Position numbers and translations under genes: made by a program
In this document: positions 53,460 to 64,000 of the stretch, one piece after another
Position numbering within the stretch: position 1 is the stretch's first letter
How the letters are laid out: each line of letters begins with the position of its first letter
Notes under the pieces: model-generated
What the model was told of the DNA's origin: nothing
Databases searched by the model: none
The model's input: only the letters and a program-made list of their open reading frames with translations
Source of the DNA: Aphrocallistes beatrix
Taxonomy: Eukaryota > Porifera > Hexactinellida > Sceptrulophora > Aphrocallistidae
Direction of reading: 5' to 3'
Assembly: GCA_963281255.1 (NCBI GenBank)
Contig: OY725489.1
Span: 3,162,001 to 3,226,000 of the forward strand
DNA length: 64,000 nucleotides

Positions 53460-54120
53460 TTTGACCCTTGACGTATGCCACTGTAGAATACAACAAACAT
53501 TTCGGTTGTGTTCATGTATTAGGCTCATAAATGTAATTACAGAAAGGTATCCCTCTGATTTAGCAGTATCTATATACCATATTATACGGAGATGGTCGTG
53601 TAATACTACATTACAGAAATAACTGAAAAATAAAGAGGAATTACCAACCTGTGATTGTGTATATCTTATCCGAGTCTATCCTCCTAATTGATAGATTTCA
53701 GCTCATCACATGCCTCGTAAAAGGATTGGGCCCCGTGTGATCTTTCCTACCTTGCGGTCTTTCCTACCACCAGTTTCCTATTTCTACCGATCTTCGCTTC
53801 GGTTATAAGAATATTTACTTGGGAGGGAGTGGAAAGTAAATATGTTAGGATAACATCTGGAACTGGAAATATTTGGCAGTCGAATCTAGCAAACCAAAAC
53901 AGCTGTTGTAAACAAAAGATTCAGTGCACATATATATATACCTACATGACAAATCAAATCAAATCGCCTATTCGGACATTCCAGAGTTTTGAAACTAGTT
54001 ACGTAAACAAAGTAAAATATGCATGAACACGAATCTTGATGATGATATACATTGTTATGACAACTCAAAACATGGAAACAAGTATGATACTTGTGAGTAG
54101 AGCAATTTACGAAGTAAGTT
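53460..54120 (+). repeat. Diverged repeat, second copy of 39800-41170
   Basis: Ordered matches to the sequence left of the large transposon: CCAACCTGTGATTGTGTAT, CAAAACAGCTGTTGTAA, ACTAGTTACGTAAACAAAGT, ACACGAATCTTGATGATGAT. Shorter overall, with sequence missing in the middle. Confidence 0.6.
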
Positions 54121-54508
54121 GCGTAGATTATTTACACTCACTTAATTAATTAAAACGCCACTGCTTTTATTGGATGTATGTCTGGATGGAGATTGCATGA
54201 TAAAGCTGGAAGCAAACTGGGATAATCAATTAATCGTCGCAAATATAGATCCGTGTAACCGGTTGCTACGTATTAGGCATTAAAATTAATAACAAAAAAG
54301 ATAGTTTAGTCTAAAAATAGATATATTACATCTATAGAACATGTCTAAATTTAGCAACACTCATACAGACACACAACATACAATTACAACAGCAAATGGA
54401 TAGCTATTAAATAGAGATAAATACAATAAATTTGCTCAAATTACGCATCCAGAAGAAGTAAAATAATCAAAGTCATTCTACAAAATAATTCTGAAATTGT
54501 CTAATAAA

Positions 54509-55008
54509 ATGTTGGGAAAAATGAGTACATATCAACGTGCATGTAACTTCCTCCCTAGTGAAGATATCCAGTTCGTGCCAGGAAAGTTACGAATTGGGGA
54601 GTGTGCAATCAGAAGATAATAATTGAGAAGAGAGCCGGCCAAAAGAATATTCACTTGTGCAGAGACGTCATCGAACACATCTGGAGTGAAGGCGAGAGTA
54701 AACAGCTCCAGCTTACATTTCGAAAAGAACGAAATACATTGACTACCCATATCCGTCGTAGACGCCATCATTCTGATTATTGCCTGGACATCTTCGCGTC
54801 CTACACTGATGAACAATTCATGCAAGAATTTGGATGTGACCAGTTTCGTGCATACAAAGAGCATGTTAAACAATATGGTAAAGCTTTCCGGTGGAATCCA
54901 CCGAAGCTAACATTCGAGCAAAGGGAAGAAAAATTCAAGCAACAGTGTTTGCCAGCAGATAAAATGCTCGACTATCCACAATTAGAGATACTCACTTACT
55001 TGGAGTAG
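54509..55008 (+). pseudogene. Second copy of the unknown 164-aa ORF, frameshifted
   Basis: It matches the intact ORF at 25913-25419 along its full length. A 2-bp insertion at about 54600-54604 (GAGTGTGCAATCAG against GAGTGCAATCAG) breaks the frame after 31 codons. Downstream of it the frame is again open through the RRRRHHSDY and RWNPPKLTF motifs to a TAG one codon later than in the other copy. Confidence 0.85.
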
Positions 55009-55149
55009 ATTTTGTATGTATGTAACAATCATGTGATTCATTGCTATTACTTTACAACTATTAGTACATAGTATAACTATTATTATAATAAAGTACTTGT
55101 TGATAAATTAGTAATAATATCACTAGACGTACATAATACAATTTGTCTG

Positions 55150-55275
55150 CTTCACATATATTATTATATTGGATCTATGATCCTATGTAATATTGTAGCA
55201 CAGTTCTAAAATGAGTGCTGGAGTCCGGCCTGGGGCTAGTGGCATGCACATACCTGAGTATAAAAGACACCACTA
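55150..55275 (+). repeat. Conserved palindrome and tail downstream of the small ORF
   Basis: TATTGGATCTATGATCCTAT followed by GCACAGTTCTAAAATGAGTG and CCTGAGTATAAAAGA. Equivalent blocks are at 25.05-25.15 kb (minus), 19.96-20.07 kb and, with a different stem sequence, 26.72-26.82 kb. Confidence 0.6.
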
Positions 55276-56134
55276 ATTTCCCTGGATTTTCCATGGAATT
55301 CGCATTTTAAATCTAGAACATTTTTGAGAGGAGCTTGTAAGTATACTCGAGTGGTTGGTTGTACGGGAGGGTTGATTTGAAATTAGTTGATGTATCACAC
55401 AGTAATAAAGTACTCAACATATTATCTAGAATAAGAAATAAAATATTCTATTGATTGCAGATAAAAGATAATTGATGAATACTACATGCGATAAAAACCA
55501 TTTTTTGGTAAAACTTTCAAAGTCAATTTACGAGATTTAATAAACGGGGGAGGGGGGGCTAGAAAAAAAACATTAATTAATAAGCGGGGGTCAGTTTATT
55601 CGTACACCTAGAGTAGATCCATCAGATATTTGCAGCCACAAATGCGACAAATTACTTTGAATACAAGTCGTCTTATTCGGCAAACTTAGCCCTCTAGCAA
55701 CATCATAGCAGCATAGGAATGTAACAACATTCCATTCTTAAAAACTTGTTTGAACCCTATCGAGTGATCCTTCTTGCGACTCCGCTCGGTCTAAATTTGA
55801 CAATGATTTGTGAATAGGGTATTTCGTCCAAATAGTAAGATTGCAATGATTTGTATTGCTCCACAGGCACAGGGTCGAGAGACTTTCTCAGAATAAATGT
55901 CGCCTATTTCAAATTCATCCCTTTTGGTCTACATAATCACCACAAAAAGGATGCTAAACATGTCCAACCGTGCTCATTTCCCTAAACAATGATCAAAAGT
56001 CACTAGACTACAAATGGCGACAAATGCATCAACGAGTTTAAAATTTAGGCGTTTACAAATATAATCAACAAAAATAGATAGATAAATAACCTTGATGATG
56101 TTTGGATTAACAGTACTTTCAACATATTTTATGC

Positions 56135-56335
56135 CAGTGGTTCCCAAACTGGGGTGCATGAACCCCCTAGCGCTGCACGGGACAAGGATTAGAACTGAAT
56201 ATTGAGCATTTTTAACAGAATTATTTTTGAAGTTATATGCACATTACTCCTAGATCCTGGCATAGGTCCTGGAGTGCACAAAATAATTTTTAGGTGTCAG
56301 GAGGTGCACGAGGTAAAAGGGGTTGGGAACCACTG
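56135..56335. mobile_element. hAT MITE, exact 8-bp TSD TTTTATGC
   Basis: 201 bp, ends CAGTGGTTCCCAAACTGGGG and, inverted, CAGTGGTTCCCAACCCC, flanked by TTTTATGC at 56127-56134 and 56336-56343. The CAGTGGTTCCCAA terminus is widespread among animal hAT elements. It sits in the leader of the Mutator-type gene. Confidence 0.95.
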
Positions 56336-56762
56336 TTTTATGCGAACAAAAAGGTTCTTTACCGACCACATAAGGGTGCGCGTTATTGGGAGGTGCCCCA
56401 TTCAAGGCTCCATTTTCCATCCCAGACAACAATATGTCACAATAGCAATGCACACATAACAGTAGATATGTAAGCACGTTACAACCAAGTGCAATTGGAA
56501 TTTAGCTTAGTAAGAAATTGAGAAATGCAAACACCATCCATAATTAGCAAAATTCTAAAAATATCAACATGTGCATGTGTACTGTACATGGCTAACTATA
56601 TTTAGAATTCTGTCACCATAATACAAGAAACTACGTACATAGTTCTATTATTAGCATGTGAGGTGGAACGATTATGGGCACTACAACTGTAGTTAATTTT
56701 AACGTTGTTACACCAAATCAATATAAGTATGGAAATAATTAATGTCATAACTAATTCAAAAA

Positions 56763-59144
56763 ATGTATTCTTCAGAACAAGAAACTATTTCTACATTTCG
56801 AAGCGCAGATCTCCCGATGGTTTGCATTCCGGCTGATTTTGAATCTAGCATGGAGTCAAGTGGGTCTGACAATGAAGGTGATTTCATATTCAAAGTCCCA
56901 ACAACCCCAACTGATTTAACACCAGCTACATCCACGCCTACTGAGCTCGGATCTACTCTCTCTCAAGTAGCCTTCTCTTCGCAGACATCCGAAGAATCGG
57001 ATAACACGGCACCAGCTACCCCAGTTCATACCAAAAAGCAGCGAGGACATAAACTCAACACTGGGAGGTTTCGGAAGGGTGAGGGAGTCAAAAGAAAATC
57101 TACTTTCACACCATCTACCACAAAGCGATTACCCCTTCATACTAGCACTCCGAAATCTAAAACACTATTACAGCAAGTGAAGTTTCCTCAGCCCAATAAA
57201 CGCCTCAGTATTATGGTACAGAAGGATGGAGCTCAATCATTACGTGATCTCTACGTTCCTCATGGCTCGCAAATGATTGATATCGATATACTGAGTACGG
57301 TATTTTCTCTATTGAGATTCACTGAGGCACACTGCACTGGTAAATCGAATCTGTATCAATACGCTTTTCGTGATGGGTTACAATCATATCTCTTGTTGAA
57401 ATGCAGTCGCTGCCATATTGTGCTTGCTGAATTTCCCACATCCTGTCCGGTTGGAATGAAACCTAATGAAGCCGTGAACGATCCTCAAATGCTTTGCCGG
57501 AAAAAGTCGGAAGTCAACGTTAGAGCTTTACTAGCAGCACACTGTACTTCCATGAGCTGGAGTGATTTTCTACTGACCTGCAATCTCCTTGATATACAAA
57601 ATACCTGGCATAGAATGTCCAAGTCTCTACTCGCGCATTTGGCCCTTTCTACAGATAAAATATGCCAGCAATCCATGTCCATGACAGCAAAAGAAGTGAG
57701 AGCCAAAGCTGAGTCATCTAACATTCCTGGTTGCAAGGTATGCGCGGTGAGCTTTGATGGATCTTGGCACAGCGCGGTCATTTTAGTAATCAAGGATTCG
57801 CCGGGGCTATTGAAGTCAAAACGGGGAAAGTCCTTGAATACGTCCTTTACGAACGCGTGTGTAACAAATGTATCAGATGGACGGAAGAACGTAAGAAAGA
57901 AAACCCAGAGGAATACAGCGAATACTGGGAGAAACATTCGAGCGAATGCCCAGCTAACTTCTCTGGAACAAGTCAGGCGATGGAATCTTCTGCTGCAATA
58001 GAAATCTGGAGTAGATCAGTTGACAAGCATTCTCTAGCCTATACTACATATGTGGGAGATGGGGACTCAAGCTCTTTCAAAAGGTTGGAACCAAATAATC
58101 CTTACAAAGGAATGGAAGTTATCCGGAAAGAGGAATGTCTTGGGCACACGCAAAAACGATTAAAGAAACACCTCAAAAAGAAGAGAACTACGAAAACAAT
58201 GCCCTCCAAGCCAATACTCGCATCAAAAGTCGAGATAATTGCTCATCTATACGCTCTTGTTATTGGCAAGAACAGAGGCAGAACACCACTAGAAATTCAA
58301 ATCGCCCTTTACACACTGATGAATCATTTGTTCGAGCACGATCGTTGCCCACACTCAAAAGAATCCTGGTGTTACTTTCAAAAGGGCCTCGCAATTTCAG
58401 CTGAGAATACCTCTCATCCACCTCCAATACTCCGACAACCCTATCTGAATAAAGACGAGTATTCGCGCCTGGAAGATGTTTTCAAGAAATTTGCTAGCAT
58501 TGAAATGTGTTCCGCTCTGACAATGGGATTAACACAGAACTGTAATGAGTCGCTACATTTAGTTGTAAGGCATAATGCTCCAAAGACAAAACGTGTAGGA
58601 CAAAAGTCACTTCAAGCCGCTGCTGCTATTGCTGTGTGCACTTTCAATGAAGGTTCAATGATGCTCGCAGCTATTCTGTCAGATCAACAAGTACAATGTA
58701 GCCATATCCCTTGAACACCTAGCATCGATGGATAAAGAAAGGAACCGCTGTAAACTTAAAGCCGTTATGGCTACTCAAAAGAGGCGTCGGAGAGTTCTCA
58801 AATCCCAATTCATTGCAGCCGAATCCTCCAGGCGTAGACGTGAAAAGGATACTACGACCTATAAATCTGGAGGTTTTGGTACTGAGCTCTCATCTGTTGC
58901 CATGAAAGAATTACCTTCCACGAGTGTTAACCCTGATGACTCTGAAACAGTTTGCGAGGAATGTGAACAACACGACTGCCCAACCGGGGGAAAGAGGGCG
59001 AATGATGACTGGTTAGGTTGTGAGTTCTGCCTGAGATGGTTTCACTGTGGATGCGTCAATACCAGTCTAAAGGAAGTGGGAGATGATCCTTATATCTGTA
59101 GGAAATGTGACTTGGAATTCGAGTCCTGTGTAGAAGCTGTATAA
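56763..59144 (+). pseudogene. Mutator-like transposase (PHD-ended), two frameshifts
   Basis: The N-terminal 150 residues are Ser/Thr/Pro-rich and basic (KKQRGHKLNTGRFRKGEG). The catalytic region starts with D332 in CAVSFDGSW. Five codons on, a 2-bp insertion (about 57768-57772) shifts the frame, after which HFSNQGFAGAIEVKTGKVL, YVGDGDSSSF (second Asp), KEECLGHTQKR and LTQNCNESLH (Glu) follow. This pattern is the animal Mutator-like transposase domain, distinct from the MULE at 46.9 kb. A second shift near 58685 leads into a basic helix (KRRRRVLKSQF) and a C-terminal C4HC3 finger (VCEECEQHDCP, CEFCLRWFHCGC, ICRKC) ending at 59144. All domains are present, so the gene was lost recently. Confidence 0.88.
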
Positions 59145-59343
59145 CTATTGTTTCTGTAGTAGCATGCCACCATTAGAATAGTATGATATACTTGTTTGCT
59201 CATTTGTACTATAATAAATATCTATGCATCAATCTAGCCCAGGGAATTTGAAACTGCGTCACTGATATTAAAAATAATGGTCGACATACCGATAGAAAAG
59301 CACCACAAAAACAGTCAATAATAGTTTCGAAATTGGAAAAATA

Positions 59344-59504
59344 CAGTCAGGGTCGCATATCATTATGAACCGCATGGGGGCCCAAAATATTTTCACAACA
59401 GAGAGAGAGTCATACACTGTAAGCGAAATCGAAATAATAGAAATTATATAGAACCGGTCAAATTGGGACCCAGAGGATTTGTTCATAATAAGCGACTCTG
59501 ACTG
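59344..59504. mobile_element. MITE with CAGTCAGGGTCGC ends, TA target
   Basis: Ends CAGTCAGGGTCGCATATC and, inverted, CAGTCAGAGTCGC, flanked by TA. Same position as the 21907-22078 MITE in the paralogous unit. Confidence 0.9.
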
Positions 59505-60009
59505 TACATATTGATATATGTATGCTATTGCACCATTCAATTTTGATATCAACATTTTACTACAAGTGCGAATATCGAAATCTACTTTTATTAAATTACA
59601 ATACAGGCTTATTAGCCGTTGAGATTTCTTTTCTAGCAGAAAATACACGTCTACACAAAAAGGTGTGAAAATATGATTAAATTTTATGATATGATAAGCA
59701 GACGTGCGTTCAACACCGTCCATACAATAAAGAATCTTCTATAATAGGAGCTGCACTAGAAATGAGATTTCTCAAAACAATACAAGTGCATCACAACAGC
59801 AGGAGGCCGCAGGGGGGAAGATTGTGATTTTTGTGATTTTCTTGTGCAGAATTCAATCTTTTTAGAAAGTGCATCAGAATGTATTTGTGGAAACAACTAT
59901 CTCTAAGATTGGAATTTGTCCATACTTGCAATTAGAATTTTAGAATTTGTCCTAACATTGGAATTTGGGATTTTTTCAGTACACATTGTAATACGTAGTT
60001 TTATTAATA

Positions 60010-60180
60010 AACAAGCGCGCTTCGCCTGCTTGCGCTGCGCGGATTGCAGACACTGCGTGTTCGCAGATTTACCCAGTGGGCGCTTGGGGATATTAGAGAA
60101 ACAATACGTCACTTTCTTGTTTTATACTAAGTATGCTGGATTGTCATTTGTCTACGGTTACATTAATGAAATCAGAACTG
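60010..60180 (+). repeat. Divergent Helitron-like GC-rich end
   Basis: ACAAGCGCGCTTCGCCTGCT, then TTGCAGACACTGCGTGTTCG (weakened hairpin) and TGGGCGCTTGGGGATAT. Inverted relative of 14990-15180. Confidence 0.6.
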
Positions 60181-60329
60181 TTGCAGAAATGTTTTTTGGT
60201 GATAAATATAATTTACTTCGTTTAAGTCAACTAATCCTGAATGTAAGCACAATTTGAATACACAAAGTTCACATTGCTAAATATCATTATACTTAAATAA
60301 TCAATTCCAGTCCATGTCGTCAAAAGTAA

Positions 60330-60780
60330 TTTTATTATCGAATTGATTGATCGTAGCATATAACACACTTTAATTGTGTTAATAATCAAATTATAAACTC
60401 AAAATAGCAGTATTCAATCATTTATATGAAATAGAATCGTGTGAATGGCACTATAAAAGGCTGATAATTGATTGGTTCTCACATAAACCAATGAATTTCA
60501 ATCACAAATAGTCCTTTGATTGTATGTATAATTCACTACTACGTATTTTATTCCAATGTATTTGCATTATAAAATAATCGAATTTGATTGGTCAGCACAT
60601 TTTATCACCTATCTCGGCGAGGGGTGGACATTTCGCTTAGATTTTCGAACTTAATCCTAGATTCATCATTTGACGCCTACATGCCAATTTTCCTATCTCT
60701 ACGACTTGCCGATTCTTCAATCAATTCGGACAAACAAAACAAAACAGAAACAAAAATCCAATATATAAGATTAAACTTAC
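60330..60780 (+). repeat. Interspersed repeat, inverted copy at 26950-27335
   Basis: Long inverted match to 27335-26950. The distal 140 bp (CTTAATCCTAGATTCATC to CAATTCGGACAAACAAAAC) also match 30850-30960 directly, linking three copies of one family. Confidence 0.8.
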
Positions 60781-60789
60781 GTTCTTGCT

Positions 60790-61374
60790 AGTAGGTGAAG
60801 TAGGCAAGTCACAGGCGTCCAAGACATAAAGTGATCGCTTTCATTTAGTTGTCTGGATCATAGCAAACTGATACAGCAAATTAGCTAATTGTTGAATCCT
60901 GGTGACAGAGAAAGATTATAACTATATACTATCTACATATCTATTTATGTGTATATACAGAAAATATTTAATTTTAAGTTACACACATATGTTAAAAATA
61001 GGCATTGAAATGGCGTAAACAAAGTTCAAATGGGAGATTTTAATTCTGGATCAATTGTCAAGTTTTCTATTTTTCAACCTCAACTCGGAAATTTGGAAAA
61101 ACATGGAACCCGGAGCACATGGTTGTGAAACAAGACTCCCCAATAAAGCCCATTTCGAATGAATACAGTAGACATTGGATCCTTGTATAAATGTAATGCC
61201 GATTCTTGGTAAAACTCGATATGGTATATACTTTTTAGCCTCAAATCGCATGTGACTATGTGCGTTGATCTTATTACCAGAGGTTTCTGTACAATATATA
61301 CTTTTGTGCAGTAATAATAATCAATTATTATACAATTATAAAATACATACAAAGAGGTGAATATATAAGTAAAG
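60790..61374. other. Unassigned sequence
   Basis: No supported gene or repeat. Two overlapping 66- and 90-codon minus-strand frames at 61051-61352 have no splice context or recognisable domain. Confidence 0.35.
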
Positions 61375-61680
61375 CTATGCAGAGTCTGTAATCTTCCTTC
61401 CAGCTTCTCGTTCCTCTCTTGGAGAAGTGGATTTACTATGATGGCCTCCTCCTCCCCTAATAGCCATCCCCCTAGTCCTCTCCATGGAAAATAGAGCTAC
61501 GAAGTGGTGGTGTACATTCAATTGTGATGTGATAACCTTACTGCACAGCAAGTAGTGTTTGTGAGAAATTTGAGGAAGGTTAATTGGTATATTGGATGTC
61601 TTGTTGCAGTTAGTAGATAGTGTGCGTGCAATACATGGCTTGGCACTTAACTGAATATGGATTGAGGTCTTTCTTTGCAT
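61375..61680 (-). CDS. Candidate last exon of a minus-strand gene
   Basis: The distal part of this frame is compositionally unlike its surroundings: a Gly/Arg-rich stretch MERTRGMAIRGGGGHHSK followed by a charged tail REEREAGRKITDSA and TAG. An acceptor CACTTCGTAG or CTGTGCAG upstream could start the exon. It lies 3' of the candidate exons at 62.1-63.0 kb on the same strand. Protein family unknown. Confidence 0.3.
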   Translation of the reverse strand: MQRKTSIHIQLSAKPCIARTLSTNCNKTSNIPINLPQISHKHYLLCSKVITSQLNVHHHFVALFSMERTRGMAIRGGGGHHSKSTSPREEREAGRKITDSA

Positions 61681-62092
61681 TGTTTACTCATAATGGATCT
61701 GCCTCTAACTCCTAATTTTGTTGACTTTGGTAGTGTCAGGGTTGGATTAATGGTAGCTACCTTTGTTTTTCATTGACTAATTACAAACCATTAACTAAAA
61801 TAATTCACAATATAATAATATGTAGCATTATATTGTAGACTCACCCATCGTACTCAACAACAGTTGAATAATCACAAGTTCACTTCTCTTTTCTTATTGG
61901 CGAGATATTGACCTGACGAGAAAATGATGATCCGACTTAATAACTGTGCTTTTATACTTCTCTATAAGATCATACGTAGATCACCTATAACACAACAAAT
62001 ATATCATTAAAGCATCAATATATTCGCAATCATACGAATAATCAACATGATAAAAATAAGATAATATGAATACACACCATGTTAGGCGGGAG

Positions 62093-62184
62093 TCTTCAAG
62101 TGTAAACATCGCTTGTTGATGCCAGGGAAAGAGCTTCTCCTTATTCTTCATTTGAGTGCTTTCTTTGATCAAGGACTCGTGCAA
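62093..62184 (-). CDS. Candidate internal exon
   Basis: A roughly 30-codon charged frame (LIKESTQMKNKEKLFPWHQQ) ends at a possible donor (ATGGTGTGTATT). The acceptor is unclear. Similar in scale to the other microexons in the window. Confidence 0.25.
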
Positions 62185-62807
62185 GTTATGCGAAGAATAA
62201 TTGTAAATAAAACATTATATGAGAGAGTAAATGTGTCCTGCCTTGTATTTATAAATGAAATAATCATTTGGAAAATAATCAAATGGAATAGTAACATATT
62301 TATTTTTATGTAGAGGTAATTCACATTCCTCCTCAGCCATTCAGTAACAGCTACCCTTTTCCAACGGCACTTCCGAGGGCTTTTTAATATACACGTAATC
62401 CTCGAAATTTGACAACATTTGGAGTATGCACTTGTGGCCAGAGAAATATATAAGAAAAAGCTCCATTTAGATATAATAATTTTTAAATTGATATACTTGT
62501 TTGGGTGGATTCGGAAATACGAGAACCTATTGCTGAGGTAATAGATGTAGTCTCTTACGGTTAGGAATTAGTTTGAGTTGCATGAAACATCGGACACTTT
62601 CTAACTATTCAGGCTAATAATTGGGAATTTGTGGTACAAATAAAATACCAGTATTATTTGAATATGAATCCAAATTCTGCTTCAGCCCGAAGAACAACCC
62701 AACAGCTCGACGATATATTGATTCATTAACATCTAGAGAGTAATACAAATAAAATCGTTTGAATCATGCAAAACAAATCAGAATGATAGATCATATACTA
62801 CACTTAC

Positions 62808-63010
62808 GTTGTAAATCATCCCCCCCACCACACCCCAGACCCTAGTGGTCATTGGGGGGGGGGGGTAAATCTGTAAGTTAGTAGTTAATCTAAAAAAGTA
62901 AGAAAGGTTCAATAAATTTTGCATAAATTTTAAAAATGATTTACGATATACTAAACGTACCAAATGTAATTTGTACCCCTCTCGCCCCGTCGCCTCAATG
63001 GTTGATCCAT
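62808..63010 (-). CDS. Two phase-compatible candidate microexons
   Basis: Exon 63010-62961 lies between TTTTTGTAG and GTACGT. Exon 62870-62808 lies between AACTTACAG and GTAAGT. Read in the shared frame they give GSTIEATGREGYKLHL then IYPPPPMTTRVWGVVGGMIY, with no stop and with the second exon exactly 63 bases. The second exon contains a run of about 12 G/C, making it prone to length change. No family is recognised; the frame choice excludes the ATG at 63010. Confidence 0.35.
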
Positions 63011-64000
63011 CTACAAAAACAATAAATATACTAAGACATAGTTGATACCATTTATTAGCTATTTGTATAATCTTTATGGTTATGTATTTCATCCAAGTGC
63101 GTGATGGATAGACCTGAAACGTTTTATTTATATCGTATTCTTTCTAGCAAGATTTTGAAAGATAATTACATTAATTTTAGGTGAATGTGGGACAATTTAT
63201 GGTAACTTGAACTTTTCGATTTTCGAAAGCTGCTAAATTATCATGAATGCACAGCATTTTCTAATGTTATTATTTTGCTTATAATATAAAATATTCATCA
63301 ATGGCAATTCTATATTCATATCAAAGAATGAATATCATAAACAAAAACTTAATCTTTTTAAATCTGCTGATTTTATCCCACTAACTAAATTGTGGTTAGG
63401 AATGTGGAGATCGAATAAAGCATAAGAGTTATAAAATTTTAAGTCTGGATAATCAAATGTTATGCCAAGAAATAGTACTTAGAGAGGCACTCAATGGATG
63501 CTAATATTTATTCGTATCACTATCTATTTTCGATTTGTTTTACTTCATGCAAACATTGGGAATACAGTGGATATTGGATATTGTAAATTAGTAATAATCC
63601 CAGGGGAGGGAACTTCAGGGCAATATATGTGTAGATCTAATAAAACTAGTATGGAATATCATCAAAGGACCCCAAACCGGAGCAAAATTATCACTATGTT
63701 CATTATCTAGTGAAAAAAGAGAAATGAGAAATATTTAGCATATTATTTCGATCATAGGAGAGTCGAAATCTACACTCTTAAATAAACCCAGATCAACCGT
63801 TGAAAGCTAGTCTCTAGCAAGATCATTTTAAAATGAGCCTACTTTATGTATCTATTGTAAACAAAAAAAATGGATATTTTTGTCAACTAGATCTACAAAT
63901 ACTTACTTGAAATTGAACAGGCGGGAACCTATCTTGCTCCTACAAAAAAGTAACATAAAATAAATCCATGAATTGTAGGTACTTAGGTAGGTATCAGTGC
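63011..64000. other. Unassigned; repeat fragment at 63765-63830
   Basis: 63765-63830 (GAAATCTACACTCTTAAATA, CAACCGTTGAAAGCTAGTCT) matches 30545-30600. The 70-codon frame at 63498-63710 shows no domain or splice context. Nothing else recognised to the window end. Confidence 0.4.

Larger units (their letters stand above)
54310..59830 (+). repeat. Mutator-type unit / paralogue of 21.6-26.1 kb
   Basis: Over this span the order small ORF, palindrome, transposase region, PHD-like end, CAGTCAGGGTCGC MITE matches 26055-21585 in inverted orientation. This copy alone has the full transposase region. The other copy alone has the Helitron-like and the 736-bp hAT insertions. Whether this is one long transposon or a duplicated segment is open because termini with a TSD were not found. 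Confidence 0.8.

Noticed and set aside
53690-53760. Second SINE based on ATGCCTCGTAAAAGG shared with 8690
   Set aside because: The match is short and no RNA polymerase III boxes are visible; left as a possible repeat tail.
54532-54873. 113-codon minus-strand ORF (and the counterpart at 25653-25835)
   Set aside because: Antisense to the small ORF whose plus-sense frame is the one conserved over its whole length.
57485-57937. 150-codon minus-strand ORF
   Set aside because: Antisense to the Mutator-like transposase, which carries clear catalytic motifs.
61051-61352. Two overlapping minus-strand ORFs
   Set aside because: No start context, splice signals or composition shift; likely chance frames.

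Overview
The window is eukaryotic, almost certainly from the nuclear genome of an invertebrate animal. It is AT-rich, there is no operon-like packing, and it contains GT-AG introns, a tRNA-derived SINE and many cut-and-paste DNA transposons of animal type: a P element with a THAP domain, hAT, Tc1/mariner, Ginger, two different Mutator-type elements, and Helitron-like repeats. I saw no convincing LINE or LTR polymerase. I cannot name the species. No host gene could be identified by name; small candidate host exons lie at about 2.7 kb, 7.6 kb, 32.7-36.1 kb and 61.4-63.0 kb.

Layout. 0-7 kb: a tandem repeat, a mariner fossil, a TTAA palindromic MITE, a possible terminal exon, and a complete but broken P element (4141-7109, 7-bp target duplication). 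9.4-13.5 kb: TATACC-rich repeats around a near full-length hAT transposase with a frameshift. 15-24.5 kb: a transposon graveyard in which many elements still have exact target-site duplications (TSDs). It includes a hAT family with a long copy (19346-21327) and its deletion derivative (15547-16030), a foldback-like element, pogo-type MITEs and Helitron-like copies. 21.6-26.1 kb is an inverted, internally deleted paralogue of 54.3-59.8 kb. 28.7-30.4 kb: a clean DD37D mariner-type transposon with an intact 350-aa transposase, next to a pogo MITE. 31.5 kb: a SINE inside a Helitron-like repeat. 32.7-36.1 kb: two divergent sets of very small exons that look like an inverted gene pair. 37.8-39.4 kb: a Ginger integrase-like pseudogene.

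The centrepiece is a nested structure at 41180-53337. The outer element has termini starting CAGAGTGGACC, an exact 8-bp TSD (AGTCCATC), about 1-kb inverted arms that begin with a GGGTCA minisatellite, and a multi-exon transposase-like gene of an animal family I recognise but cannot name. A Mutator-like element (46099-52262, exact 9-bp TSD) sits 99 bp after that gene's stop codon. It encodes an intact 1074-aa transposase fused to an OTU-type cysteine protease domain, plus a small zinc-finger protein on the opposite strand.

54.3-59.8 kb holds a second, unrelated Mutator-type unit: a small unknown ORF (about 164 aa, intact only in the 25-kb copy), then a broken transposase with a C-terminal PHD-like finger, then a MITE. 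The 61.4-63.0 kb stretch has candidate minus-strand exons. All coordinates and motif readings were made by eye from the sequence; percent identities and database matches were not computed.
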